Assembly: GCA_021292105.1 (NCBI GenBank)
Contig: CM037870.1
Span: forward strand, 45,898,576-45,962,575
Source: Anadara kagoshimensis
Lineage: Eukaryota; Mollusca; Bivalvia; Arcoida; Arcidae
Length of the DNA stretch: 64,000 nucleotides
Reading direction: 5' to 3'
Part shown: positions 11,520 to 25,500 of the stretch, one piece after another
Layout of the letters: each line of letters starts with the position of its first letter
Position numbering within the stretch: the stretch's first letter is position 1
The notes under the pieces: generated by a model
Database searches by the model: none
The model's input: only the letters and a program-made list of their open reading frames with translations
Told to the model about the DNA's origin: nothing
Position numbers and translations under genes: made by a program

Positions 11520-12219
11520 GCTATGTTACGCCACATAGCGGTGTTGCCGCATAAACGTGTTCCAACACGTCTATGCGGGGAATTTTAACGCATAAAAATG
11601 ACACGTTTATGCGGCAGAAAGGCTACATTCCGCCGCATAAAGAAAACGTTTACTATAATCACTTACACTTCCATCATTATTACCACATTCACTAAAACAC
11701 CACCACAATCACTATCATCGTGATGATCATCGTCATCATTGTCATCATTATATAATGAAAATAATAATAATTATTATTATTAAAAGCAAAAGTTGAAATT
11801 CTGCCAAAATCACAATTTAACGACCATCAAAATTACAGTCACCATTGCTACCACCGTCGGCACGACGACAGTTACATCGTCGTTGGGCTCATACCGTCCC
11901 CGTCCTCATCCTCCACCTCCTCCTTACAATTACTATTACCAGTATCAACAAAAACTTAAATTCTCAATTGTCACCGTCGTCGTCATCATTAAAGTCTCCA
12001 CAACCGTTCTTTTAAGCTTTTTTAAAATTCATACTGAGTCGTTAAAATTAGTCCCCTTTATGCGTCAAAAAGGCAGCCTTGCGCCGCATATAAGCAACAC
12101 ATCTTTATGCGTTGAACGTCCCCGCATAAACGTGACCAACCTCTTTATGCGTTGAAATTCCCCGCATAGACGTGTCGGGCGCGTTTATGCGGCAACACCG
12201 CTATGTGGCGTAACATAGC
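11520..12219. mobile_element. 700-bp MITE with long TIRs and TA duplication
   Basis: The terminal inverted repeats match over about 38 bp (GCTATGTTACGCCACATAGC at the left end, its reverse complement at the right). They are flanked by TA on both sides (11518-11519 and 12220-12221), as expected for Tc1/mariner-type integration. Subterminal words gcataaacgtg and ctttatgcg repeat several times at both ends. The centre holds diverged short-motif DNA and no transposase, so it is non-autonomous. The related repeat at 47180-47195 reads ctagctacacc without the insert and serves as a paralogous empty site. Confidence 0.9.
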
Positions 12220-12637
12220 TACACCCGCCACGTGTGTATTCAAAATTGTGTGAAAGGAACATGGAACTCTGGGACGTCAAATATATCCAGAGCAATCCTG
12301 GACATAGAGACATCAAACTTATCAACAATACTGTGATGATGGCCATAAAACTTTTTGACGGCCTTGATAAGCCTAGGCTTGCAATATGCCTGGGTCAACA
12401 ATATATTTGCAAGCAGCCTACTTCGTTGTATACATTATGTATTTTGAACCGTGATAAGAAACAAGCATGTTTATCAATTAAGAGTAAATTGTACAGAGGA
12501 TAATACACATCTGTTGCTTGATTCTTTCACTTGACTTTGTAAAGAATATTTAATAACTGTTTCTATTTTACTAACGGTTATATAAAAGTATGTTTGTATA
12601 CATCAACTTGTATGAAATAACAAACAGGTACCAGGTT

Positions 12638-12893
12638 TCAGGTCCCTGTTTCACAATAAATCCTTAATTAAGATTTTCCTAAAACTTAAAATAAGCTTTT
12701 GGCAAGCTTTTTTTAGAATTAGGAATAAGCATTTTTGTCAGAACTAAACACCATAAGTTTGATGAAAGCTTTAAATGCCACTTTGAATTGTTGAATATCT
12801 TAACAATTAACACAATTATTAAATTTGCCAAATTTAAGTAAAAGAAAATCTTAGTTAAAGAATGGCTGTGAAACTAGGACCAGGTACTCCATT
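12638..12893. mobile_element. Solo copy of the GPCR-adjacent MITE
   Basis: It runs from ggtccctgtttcacaataaa to aatggctgtgaaactaggacc and has the same inverted ends and inner ttaagattttcct words as the array at 3275-4013. Confidence 0.75.
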
Positions 12894-12894
12894 G

Positions 12895-15490
12895 TAAGCA
12901 AAACCGTTGTAGAGTGCGTGTTGCAAATAATTGCACCAGGCTTATATAAATTGTGTCCTATTTTAAGCTTGTTGTTGTCTAAAGGCCTCTGTTTAATATT
13001 CAAATTGAATTCAATTTGTGCAATGTCACGTTAAATGTGATAATAACAGGATTTAATCTAGGACTACACGGGGAGCAGATAAAAACATACATTGTGTGTG
13101 GTTTGGAGATAAGGATCTGATTCTCCAGAGGATCGCCGATGTTCACCAATATCATATCTCCTTCATCTTGTTCAATTAATCAAACAATGAAACATTTATT
13201 TCAAAAGAGTTAAAAACGTAATATAATAAATACAACAAACTGTTAGCATTATTTTGTGATGCATTGTCATTAAATGGGTCGTAATAACAGGAAATGAGAT
13301 TTTTCATATGTTATTTCTAGACAATAAATTCATTCATGTTATGTATAGGACAATAGTTTTATTATCATGTTGCTAAACGCTGGAGGTATAATCATATTGA
13401 CTTAATGAAATTAACTTGAATTCTTGAAAAAATAATAAACTGTCTACATACATGCTTGCAAGTAAAACGCGTTATTTGGCCTGTTTAAGTCCGTAAGGAG
13501 TAAATTGAATTGTATACTAAATGTCCAAAGGACGGTACCGTATATGTTTCAGCATTTCGCTTTATATTCAATGCGTTTCAAGACAATCAGAAATTATTAT
13601 TTTTGGACGATTTTCAAACTACGCATGAGGAGCTTACCTTTCTGAGGCACCCGACCTTACTTCCTTTGCGGAAGTTCCTGTGTTTAACCTAACTTGTCAA
13701 TTTTCTAACCTTTTGCTTTGCTTGTGTGGTTGTAATTTGGACATGGACCAGTATGAATACAAGTTGTATTCATAGATGCATAATAACCATCATTTTCAAA
13801 TATGCAATGTTTATCAACAAGTAGCAATTGTCCAAAGAGCTATCCTTATAGGTACCAAATGGGGTTCTGTCGACATTTTAATTTATTTTCAAATGCGTTT
13901 TTTTCAAGATTAAGTTTGACAAAATCTACAGCCGTCAGAGTAGTGGTAACGATCAACTCCAGTTTTGAGCATTTAATTTTATTCAGAGATTTGACGAAAC
14001 AAGTAAAAAAGTGAAAATAAAATAAGATTTAAGGATGTCGGATAAGATATTTCCTTTTAAATTACATAAATATATCTTGGAATTGTTTCACAAATCTGAT
14101 TAATGCCGGTTCTTCAAGTAGAAATTACTCATAATGGCATGAACAAATTAAATCACAAAGAACAAAGATAATAAAGGGGAAAATAGAATGACATGAATAT
14201 ATTTAACCACAGGCAACAACTCTAATGAAGGAAAATGAATTTAATTTGTCGGGGAGCGTTTCAGATACAGTCGTAACAATTACTGACATTTAAAATCCAT
14301 TAGATTGTTCAAAAGTCCATTAAGGCATATATACACCAATAAAGTGCAACAACAATACAGACATGTCTAAAGTTAGACAATGAGCTAACGTAGCTAGTTG
14401 TAGTTCGGCCAAGATATGGATATTGAATGGCTAAATGAAGAAAAACTGCTGAGATATGGAGCTGCCAAATTTATGTTGAGATATAGGTAACAGGGGACGA
14501 GATGAGATGCCAATTCGGAACCAGTTCGTTAGCTTAGTGTCAAACATTCGACAAGCATTTACTGTATATGCGAACTGCAAAATTGTAAATGGAAGAACCA
14601 TCGGTTCTATACTTTACGGTTAGATAAGAATCTCCAATAAAACCGAGGATAGCAAGCTGACATTTAAACGACACTGGCTTATCAAACTGCATAGACTTTT
14701 CCTTCCGTTTTCTACATACTACTTCTTGTGTCTTTACCGCAAAAGTAGTCGCGTTGTATCTCGTGTTTGCCGTTGGTTAAGTGGTGTCATTTGACGCGCT
14801 ATTAATATCAGGAAAATAACTGATATATAGTGAAACTCAGAGGTGGAAAGTCCATTAGCATGTGTACACGTTTTTGATAAGATTCAAACTCTACATAAAT
14901 AGAAAATTCCAACACAGAGGGGGGGGGGGTGGTGACATGGTTACATTGTGATAATTTACTGTGTTTTTTATTTCTATATTTTATTGTTAAATTACACACT
15001 TTTGGTGACAACTTGATACATGTATTTGATATGATTTTCTACTTTACCCAATCTATTAAATTCCTTGTAAAGTTTTTCCACATAAATGTTCAAAATGATG
15101 TCATCCCGTCCTTGTTATGCTTTTTCAGTCATGATTAAATTTAGTGAAAGGTACAAAATTTAATGGAAGTTCTTCCTGATATTTCCAACTCACCCGAAAA
15201 TGCATTTGGCAGTAGCCAGCAAAAACCAGTTACACATCACAACCAGATATACATGATTCATCACAACCAGCTATACACCATACGTCACGGAATATGAAAC
15301 GAGGAACTGAATTAACCATGTGGAATTAAGCATGAGGACTGCATGAGGGTTTTACTTCCAAGTTAAGAACTCGTAAAAAATTGAAATGAGAAACACAGTC
15401 TAAACTTTGAATGAGTATTGGTATAATAACAAAAATGGTATCCAGGATTGCGGTTAAAGTATATTTTAGAGGAACATGTAGCTTACATAC
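12895..15490. other. Intergenic stretch, no gene recognised
   Basis: It contains a reverse fragment of the gaacttccaccaggg repeat (13628-13705), a short dispersed repeat at 14500-14575, a G run at about 14921-14931, and scattered open frames of 60-70 codons. None shows family motifs or credible splice sites. Confidence 0.55.
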
Positions 15491-15497
15491 ACATTTA

Positions 15498-15820
15498 ACA
15501 AGGAGGAGAAAAAATGCAGGGTCGGACGAGGATCAATCCCGCACTATAGGCGAGTGTTCTACTACTGAATTACCCAGACCGCTTCATTCCTCCTCTGTTA
15601 TGTTTTAGTTTCCCACGGCCCCAAGTGGGAAATCTCACCCAAATTCCCTCGGATGGAGTTTATATGGCTAATAACACTTTGCCAGTCCATCACTTCCGAG
15701 GGCCACACTGGGCACCAAACAGGAAGGAGAAAAAATGCAGGGTCAAAGCGGGGATCGAACGCGGAACCTCCTGCAATATAAGGCGAGTGCTCTATGACTG
15801 AGCTACCCAGACAGCTACAC
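15498..15820 (-). mobile_element. Dimeric tRNA-headed SINE
   Basis: Read on the minus strand, two tRNA-like heads each carry an A-box-like tagctcagtcatagagcactc and a B-box-like gttcgatccc, and each ends in a ctgcattttttctcc tail. They are separated by a linker of about 200 bp. The same head-linker-head layout recurs at 28672-28988 and 40585-40891, the latter with the same linker. The 'heads' are too altered at the acceptor end to be working tRNA genes. Confidence 0.75.
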
Positions 15821-16203
15821 ACATTTATTTAATATAAACTTGCTCTATGACTGAGTCATTGATAAATTCAAGTAATAAATGTAGATAACCTCTCGAAATA
15901 TAAAAGCACTTGTTGCTATTTAAGGCTGTAGCAGTTTTATTCTTTTGACATTGCCCCTAATAAATAGCTGCCAACATGAATTGATTGTGAACTGTACTTA
16001 TAAACATTACATGGTAGTTCCCTGTAAGAAGCATGTTGATATTATCCCAGTCAGGCTGGCTGACTAATCTTTGGGCTGTTGTGTATACATGTTAATTTTG
16101 TTACCAGTATTCTATGATTGTCTTATGGTGTGAGGAACAACCTTGATAGTTAACATACCTGTGTTATCTATATTCCGAACAGTAAGACACTTAACGATCA
16201 ATA

Positions 16204-16543
16204 ATGGCAGAGGACGAGACAAATGGAGGGGACAGAGAAAATACCCATATTTCTGTGAAAGCTGAACGAGGGAATCCAGACGGATATAGAAGTTTTGAGA
16301 CTGCGTCTATACAAAATGGATCAGAGAGTGGATGGTTTGACAATATTAGTCTGATCGGAAGAAACAGAGGCGTTAAGTCTATAATGAAAAGCTTATTTTG
16401 TTGTGAAAATAATTCCGATACATTGGAAAATGGTTACCATAGTAACGAATCTACAAATCCAAGACGGACGTTGTCTACGTTTTCAGGGGTTCTTGCCCCA
16501 GTGGCGCTGTCTATGTTTAGCACTTTACTGTTCCTAAGAGCAG
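16204..16543 (+). CDS. SLC12A9: SLC12A9 alternative first exon A
   Basis: It encodes 113 codons plus one base. A long polar N tail rich in Asn, Ser and Glu (with [12 protein letters not shown]) is followed by [25 protein letters not shown], the first part of TM1. The ATG is in a good context (A at -3, G at +4) and the donor is gcag/GTAGGT, phase 1. It lies 6 kb upstream of first exon B, which encodes the same TM1 segment behind a different tail. Each can splice in phase to the exon at 23771, so they are mutually exclusive first exons, or A is the remnant of a duplicated gene start. Confidence 0.82.
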
Positions 16544-19500
16544 GTAGGTAATATGTATTGATTGTGTGTACCATAATAGCACCGATTGAATTAGTAGTAC
16601 TGTTTGATATACAGGAATTTTGCATGTATAGCCAAAGCAACCAAGACACGTGATGACAAAACAAACCAAATTGGAAACACGATACCAAAATCAATCCAAG
16701 GTTTGGACAGTCACGGCATATTTAATGATAAGTATTGGGAGACTTTTAAAACTGTTTGATGGACATAGAACTTTACAGCCAATTATGTTCCAAGACAACT
16801 TATCTCCAGTTTTATTGGTGCTATTCATTTAGTCAGTTAGTACACGTGATGTTCTCATGAAACTTAAATAGAAAGAAGACTAAACTATTTTTATTACACA
16901 AACAAATCACATGATGTGCAATTAATGAAAAGTACTTATTCCAGAACTGGTAATTATAAAAACAACAAAAATATTATATCCAGTAGATTTATTATAGAAA
17001 AAGAACATATTGTCGGTAAAAGCCCCTATGTGCATTGAACAATATTTAACGTGCAAAATCGCATAGTGGTTAAAGATGGTGGGATTGCATTTAAAAGTAT
17101 ATACAAATGTAAAATTTATACATACATATTCAATTTAAATACTAGTTAATTTAGTCATTATAATAATTTAACCTTCAACAAATCCTCTATAACTTAAATC
17201 TTATCATTCATTTCCTTATACAGTCATATCTTCTTCCTGGTATGGAGTTATTTGTTTCGTTTGCAATATGATTATATTAACGTTTATCCGTACATTGTAC
17301 ATACACCATATACCGTGTATGTGTGCTAGATTGTGTTGGGTTATCTTTAATGATTGATTTGAATGTTTAGGAACTACTTTTTGTAAATAAGTCATGGTCC
17401 TACAAAAGTATTTTGTATAACAATACAATACAATACAATATAATACAACGCAATACAATGCTATACCGCACAGCATAGCACAATGTAATGTAATACAACT
17501 CGATTCAACATAATATAATACAGTATCATACGATACAGCATAACGGAACACAACACAACCAAAACCCAACGCAATACAATACACAATACAATACAACACA
17601 ACCAAAACCCAACGCAACACAATGCAATGCAATACAATACAACACAATCCAATACAATGGAATTCAAAGCAAAACAGAATATTACAATGCAACGCAATCA
17701 AATGCAATGGAATACAACGCAGAATAATACAATATTACGCAATACAATACAACAGAACACAATTAATACATCCAAAACCCAACACAAAACAAAACTAGAA
17801 AAACTGAGCCACACGCTCACACAAAATACCCCCCCCCCCGCAAATCCATCGGATCAAATTTTTAAATAGAAGGCGCACATCTACATTATATTACAAAGAT
17901 TGTGTGAAAGTTTTATGAAAATCCATTGAAGGTTTTAGAAAGAGTTGTGGATAAGAGATAGGTACCCTAAGGTGTAACGAAAGGACGGAAGGACACATGG
18001 ACGGACACCCCTATCACTATATACCCCCACTTTTTAAGCGGGGGGTATAACAATATGCAATACACCACAATCCAATGAAAAACAATTCAAAGCAACACAG
18101 AACAATACAGTAGTATGATATACAATGAAATACAATACAATTTAAACAACACAAAACAAAACAGTAGTATGATATACAATGAAATACAATACAATACAAT
18201 TCAAAGCAACACAGAACAATATAGTAGTATGATATACAATGAAATACAATACAATACAATACAATACAACACAATACAATTCAAAACAACACATAACAAT
18301 ACAGTAGTATGATATACAATGAAATACAATACAATTCAAAGCAACACAGAACAATATAGTAGTATGATATACAATGAAATACAATACAATACAATCCAAA
18401 CAACACAAAACAATACAGTAGTATGATATACAATGAAATACAATACAATACAATTCAAACAACACAAAACAATACAGTAGTATGATATACAATGAAATAC
18501 AATACAATACAATTCAAACAACACAGAACAATACAGTAGTATGATATACAATGAAATACAATACAATACAATTCAAACAACACAGAACAATACAGTAGTA
18601 TGATATACAATGAAATACAATACAATACAATTCAAACAACACAAAACAATACAGTAGTATGATATACAATGAAATACAATACAATACAATTCAAACAACA
18701 CAGAACAATACAGTAGTATGATATACAATGAAATACAATACAATACAATTCAAACAACACAAAACAATACAGTAGTATGATATACAATGAAATACAATAC
18801 AATACAATTCAAACAACACAGAACAATACAGTAGTATGATATACAATGAAACACAATACAATACAATACAATACAATACAATACAATACAATACAATACG
18901 ATACAATACGATACGATACAATACAAAACAATATGATACGATACAATACAATACAATACGATACAATACAACACAACACAATACAATACAATACAATATG
19001 ATACGATACGATACAATACAATACAATTCAATATAAAACAATACAATACAATACAATACGATACAATACAATACAATACAATTCAAAGCAACACATAACA
19101 ATACAGTAGTATGATATACAATGAAATACAATACAATACAATTCAAAGCAACACAGAACAATACAGTAGTATGATATACAATGAAATACAATACAATATT
19201 CGTTTAACCACAAATCATCATAAGAAAACAGAATGACTATTAATATTGCCCGTGTTAATATACCATGCTTATCCAAGAACTATTAACATAATTACCAACT
19301 TTAACGAGACGAAACATTATTTATAATAACACCACTATATGTTTCTATATGTTTCAAAGTGAAAATCTCGGGAATCGTTCTATTATACTAGGTCTTAGGA
19401 CGTCGTAATCAAACAGCAAAACACTGTATTTTTTGAAAACAGAACTCATGAAACGTTCCATCAATATTTTGCTAGGTCAGCGTAATCTAATACAAAATAC

Positions 19501-22500
19501 ATTTGAAAGAGGATAGAAATTCCACGACAATCCCAGGCATCTTAGGTCGATACTTCACTATGTTTAACTAAGAGTTGCATTACTAAGAGTAATTGAGTTA
19601 TAATTATCGATCATTTGGTTACAGTATCGAGATCGGGCTGTCAATAAATGATTACAGTGAACTATTTTCTTTTTGTAACACTATCGATATCGGACTGTCA
19701 AGAAACGATTAAAATGGCTAATTTCTTAATCATTAAAAGACACGGGATTCTATTAGTCGAACCTTCCTTAATAGCCACCTCTATATAAGGGTCACCTGCT
19801 TAAAAGGCCAGTAGAATTGCATCCCAAATGTTCTTTATTCATATTATTTGAAGCTGTATACAAAGTCCACCTGCCAATAAAGGCCACTTTTACTGGTTCC
19901 CCTGGGTGGTCTTTAAAAACAGGTTTGACTGTACTCTAGATTTCAACTTCAGATTATGTAGGTTCGAACCTCAGATGAAGCCAATAAATAGCACTCGAAT
20001 AACTTGTTTTTCAATTCCAAGGGTGTCATCTCCGAGACGTCACAACACATAGACTAACAGTTCAAAACTAGAATGGTGGCTGAAATGACGAGTCAGCATG
20101 AAAAACACACTACACAAAAGCAAACAAAACCATTTACAATAAAAAGAAAACAAACATGAGTATACACTAGTATTGTGACAATTACACAATCTCTAAATTC
20201 AGAATATAGACTGATTTTGGTACATACATGTACGTGACATTACTTTTAAAAACTACATTGAAAAGGATACGATATATGATTCAGGGCACTCACTTTGCCC
20301 TCTAATACAAACCTGTATAATTATATACTCTTTCTTATAGATTTAGCCAAAAGAACTCCCAAGTTTTTGAATAACATATCCGTATATAATTATATAGTTC
20401 TATGTCGATCGTTCATAGGTCTGTGCCCATTAGAAGTAGTGTGGTGGGGTACTATAATTTTTATACTACTTTTATAGAACACAATAAAAATCAATTACTT
20501 TAACGAATCCTGTAAATAAATGATAAATCTCATTCATGTTTTATTTTCCTTTTTAATGATGGCAGGTAATTGCTTAAATAACCCTGGAAATTCGCACTGT
20601 ACTGTCATTCATTTACAAAACGGTAAACCAAGATATAAATATCTAGGGATGAGTCGGGGATCTTGCTTGTGTTGTCAAGCACCACATACGGACTGCAAAA
20701 GATAGCGTCAACAAAATGTTACCATTTTGATAGACAACATATGTGTTGTGTTTGGTAATGTAATTTTCCAAAACACCATTCGGTTTACCAATGGACATAA
20801 AACCGTGCACCATTGCTTGTTGATTTGTTCCATTGTTCGTATGAGGCAAAATATAAACAGAACCTTATTAAATCGGGAAAGATTACTGTCGCCAAATTAT
20901 TTAACTCCACAATAGATATAGGTGACATTCTATCTCAGCTTTGGAGACTGCCCCCCCCCCCCCCGGCGGGGAAAAAAACAAAAACAATATACATCATCAG
21001 TGTAACTAATTCTTCCAAGTTCTGCTTCATATTTGGACTCGCATCCCTCATAATTATAAGGGCACCCATTCATGAAAGGCTGTACAGTCAAACCTGTCTA
21101 TAAAGGCCACCAAAAGGAACCAGTAAAATGGCCTTTATGGACAAGTTTATATACATGTTCAAATAATATGAATAAAGAACAATTGGGATACAATTCTACT
21201 GGCTTTTATAAGCAGGAGGCCCTTATATAGAGGTGCCCTTTAAGGCAGGTTGGACTGTATTTAAGCTTCAATTGTTCTATATAGTTAGCTTTCATGTTCT
21301 ATGCCTGCTTCTCCTGCTGATGACGTGTTTGCTTCTTTACAATAAATGCTTTATGGTAGAGCTTCTTCTCACTACGGATACTTTATACAGCGATGTAAGC
21401 GGCTTGAGTTGACCAGAGAGTATTGTAACCTTCCTCAATTTTTTTATGTTTTTCATCACAATATTGCCCAAAATTATCCCGGATATATTTGACGTCACAT
21501 AGTTTTATGGATGTTCCTTTCATTCTCAATTTTAAGTAGATGCGTTAGGAGGGTGTCTACCTAAACTTACCCTTTCGGAGCACCCGGTCTCATTTCCCTG
21601 GTGGAAGTTCACGTGTTCAAGTGGGCCGCAAACATGTTATTGCTGTGTATTCAATCCCGGTTGCCACGTGCACAGACAATAATAGCTAAAGCAAGTGGCA
21701 ATTTGGATACGATGTTTATTTTCTTAATATTGACATCGAATATAATCCTGACAAATAATCATATATTGAAAGATCACTTTAATAATTCCCTCAGGGCTTG
21801 ATGTTGAATTTCCTCTGGCTTGCCTCAGTAAAAGTTACATTTAGGACCAACCTTTCGGTAATATGGAAAGTATGATAAAAATATTAGATCTATATTAAAG
21901 ACCTTGTTTTAGTAACAATTTTAATGAGCTCTCAGATGCAGATATCATGATGAAACCGAATCCGGAATCTTGGTTCTCTTCCTATTTAACTATTAGAACT
22001 GGTTTCCAATCAAACTGTTTTGTGTTTAGCAAATAGCGCTAAAGCGAATAGTAGCGGGGTTTTCATATCATATGATTTACACTTCCTGTTTGAGGGAAAA
22101 GATCATAACATTCAGTAACTTCCCTGTTTAATAGAGATGTACAAAGTTCATCAGTAATTTACACAGGAAAGATTTGCGGGTTAAGCCCGTGATGAACTTA
22201 TCGGATCAGAATCAGCTGATTAAATTTTAAATGCTTATCGATTGGCCCAAATGGCATTGGCAGGTGGTTCAGTTGTCAATTCAAATGAACAGACTTTCAC
22301 TCGAAGTTATAGGCCTAGTCACAGGGACGAACAAATGGGCGATAGCGAAAATAACGAGGAAACACCACTTATAAGTTCTCCTTTAATATGGAGACTTACT
22401 CGAAGTATGAGCCGGCCTTTCAATGCCCACCAGCCGATGGCAGTAAGAACACTGGGTACATTTGCTGGAGTATTTTGTCCAGTGGCTTTGTCTATGTTCA

Positions 22501-25500
22501 GCACTCTGTTATTCTTAAGATCAGGTAAATGAACAAATTAAGAAACTGAATAATAACAGACTGGTGTGTATTAAGACACCTTCTGTATGACAGGACTGTA
22601 TATATTATATATGCTTATGCTTTCATAAGTTTGTAAACCCAAGAGTCCTCTCCCGATAAAAATATCAATTTAAGGTAAACTTGAGTTTCTTACACTAAAA
22701 AAGATAGAAGCTAAAATATGAGCACGACATGATGTCCCTTTTCATCAGAGTTTCATTTCATTATTAATTATGTAACAAATTTATTATAATTGATAAACAC
22801 AGTAATGAACAGTGGTGATGTTATTTAACTTATTTTTAAACACAATATGTCACTATTGTTTAAACAAATGTGATATAAGTTACGGTAATTCTTTGATTCA
22901 GTTTCCACCACTGACCAAATTTTGAATTGACCATTAATAACCAGTATTGATGGATTAAAACCAGTATTGACACCACTGGCCCAGTTGATACTGGTATAGA
23001 CCAGTTCTTTGTCGCTAACAGACCTAATGTTTGTGGAAACATCATTTTTTTAATACAAAAATGTCAATACTGGTACATGTATTACCTGTTTTGGGAATGA
23101 TGTCATTTTCACATGATAATGTCAAATTATGGCTTTACACGAAATCATCTGCACAATTTTAGTATTTAAATAGTAAACTCCATTGTAAAGAGTTTATGAA
23201 GAACTTACCTAGTATGATCTTGAATTCTCTGATATATTTTGCTTACGCATACTTTTAGTTTTACAAAGAAGTCATTCTCTTACTTTTTCTCTTTTAATGC
23301 TACCGGGGGGGGGGGGGGGGGGGGGGGGGAATGAATAAAAAAATAAACATTAACAGAATCATTCATTAATGATAGCTTGATATGGTGTTGGTCTAACTAA
23401 TTAACCCTTTACAGTGATATAATTTTTGTCAAATGTGGTTAAAATTTAACCTTTATTGATTTAATATCAATTAAATTCTATTGATATTGTTTAAATAAGC
23501 ACCATGTGACAGTCATTTCACCCAGAGCAAGTTCCTTATATTATTTCTTTAACATTGCATCACAGAATGTTGTGTGCATTTTTTTTTGCACAGTGGACAT
23601 AACTTTCATGTGTTTTTGCATGATGGACATATCAATTTATTGAGACTTGCCAAACACATTCTAAATCATTGGCCACAAACTAGTATAAAATGAATTATTA
23701 TATTTCAAGTTTGTTGTAATTTTAAGTCATTGTAAGTGGTGATGTTTTCCTTTCTATCTTTCTATTTTAGGATTTCTTGTTGGACAAGCTGGTATTCTGG
23801 AGTCTGCTGCCATCTTAGTATTAGCATATTTTATTCTTGTTATGACTGTACTTTCTATATGTGCAATTTCAACAAATGGTGCACTGGAGAGAGGAGGAGC
23901 ATACTGTATCCTTTGTTACCATATATCTTACCAGTGACCAAGGTCCTTCAAACTCTATGTTTCCATTCCTGGTAGCCAAAATCGCCATTGGCTACTAATT
24001 TCTGAGGAATTCTTTCAAAAAGTAACCTATTTTAGCAAATTTGTGGAAAAATACTTTAAAAAGGACTATATTTTCACAAATTTTGGAAATTTGGCTACTA
24101 ATTATTTTAAATTTATGGAAACCTAGAAACTAGTTAAAGGGTTACACACATGTATGTTAAGTTTCCACAAATTATAAGTAGCCAAATTTCAAGAAATTGT
24201 GAATAATGGCCCTTTTTAGGTATTTTTTCTTGAATTTGCTATAATGGGTTACTCTTAAAAAGTAGTAGCCAAAGGCGATTTTGGCTACCAGGAATGAGAA
24301 CATAGATATGCATAGTTGTGGTGTTGTAGTATTGTATATAGTAGGAAAAATAGTGTGATTTACTTCCAGAATTTCTGGTCCAGACCTTTCAGCCTTGTGG
24401 TAGAATGTGCACTTTTCATCCAGGAGGCCTGGTTTAATTCTCAGTAGGGACATTCAGGAAGGGATTTTTTTCAGGTGTTTCCCCCTCCTGTTACCATCAC
24501 ATGTACAGGTATAACTTTAACTTATAACAGAGGTAGATTTTATATGTAAAATACTTTAGTTTAAGTTACACACTCAAGTCTCCAGTCTTAGTTATCTTGG
24601 TAAAACTAAAGTAATTAAATATTGAAGTTGAATAACATTTCACAGTAACCATGTTTTAAATCTCTTTAATCTGAGTGTTGAAGGTCTGACTTTGACAATA
24701 TATATGGATTGTAACTAATTATTTATTTATATTTCAGCTTTAAGGACTTGTTTTTTTCAAAACTTCTTTATTTCAACCAAATGGTAAATAAATTTTCATA
24801 TATTATGAAAACATAAAAGTTTTATAGTAGATGGATTGACATATTGCTGACCATGTCTTTTTTGTTTTGACACTGGTCGCCATCACAGTAAGTGCACCAA
24901 AGCAGAGTCACATCAGCTAATGATGTACTAATGTCAGTGACATCATTAAATGGCACAATTCAGGTCAAGTTTTCATTTTTTTTTGTGTAATTCAAGCATG
25001 CCTGGCCTTTGGCAGAACATTGTAGGTGTGGCCAGCGATCCGTCAATTCCTTGTGTCTATGATCTAATGTGGTGAATTACATTTAAAAATGCAATGCTTG
25101 ATTTAAAAGATGCAGGTGTTTATAAGCAAATGGCTAACCTAACAGAGTTTTTGAACAACTATCCTCTGAATGTACCCAGTACACAAGGTACATGTATCTC
25201 TAACCTATATCCTTAACTATGGTTAGATATGATAAGTAGAGCATTAGGACCAGAATTTGGTGGTGGTATTGGTTTTCTGTTTTTTGTTGCCAATGTGTTG
25301 GCCACTGGTCTCTATGTCAGTGGATTTGTAGAAGCAGTGTTGGTTAACTTTGGACCTGGAGGTGAGTTGAGACATAATATGTTTAGTGTGTGCTAAATAC
25401 CAATACATGTAGTACATGACAGTATTGGTTATAACCCAAGTTTCCTCAAATTAAAAATTACCTCAAATTTCGGCTGTGGGGTGGTTGAGTAATGTACAAA

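Larger units (their letters stand above)
23906..25226 (+). other. U12-type (minor spliceosome) intron
   Basis: The donor GTATCCTTT matches the U12 5' consensus exactly. Near the 3' end, TCCTTAAC at 25210-25217 matches the U12 branch-point consensus (TTCCTTAAC) and lies about 10 nt before the AG at 25225-25226, with no polypyrimidine tract. Joining gives TAC T/AT ATG, reading GGAYYMISRALG, as the family requires. The intron is 1321 nt and contains a large fold-back element (23954-24305). Confidence 0.93.

Noticed and set aside
17216-19276. Several minus-strand open frames of up to 166 codons made of Tyr, Cys, Ile, Val and Leu
   Set aside because: They translate the (ACAAT)n/59-bp satellite; the same text appears in several frames and has no other support.
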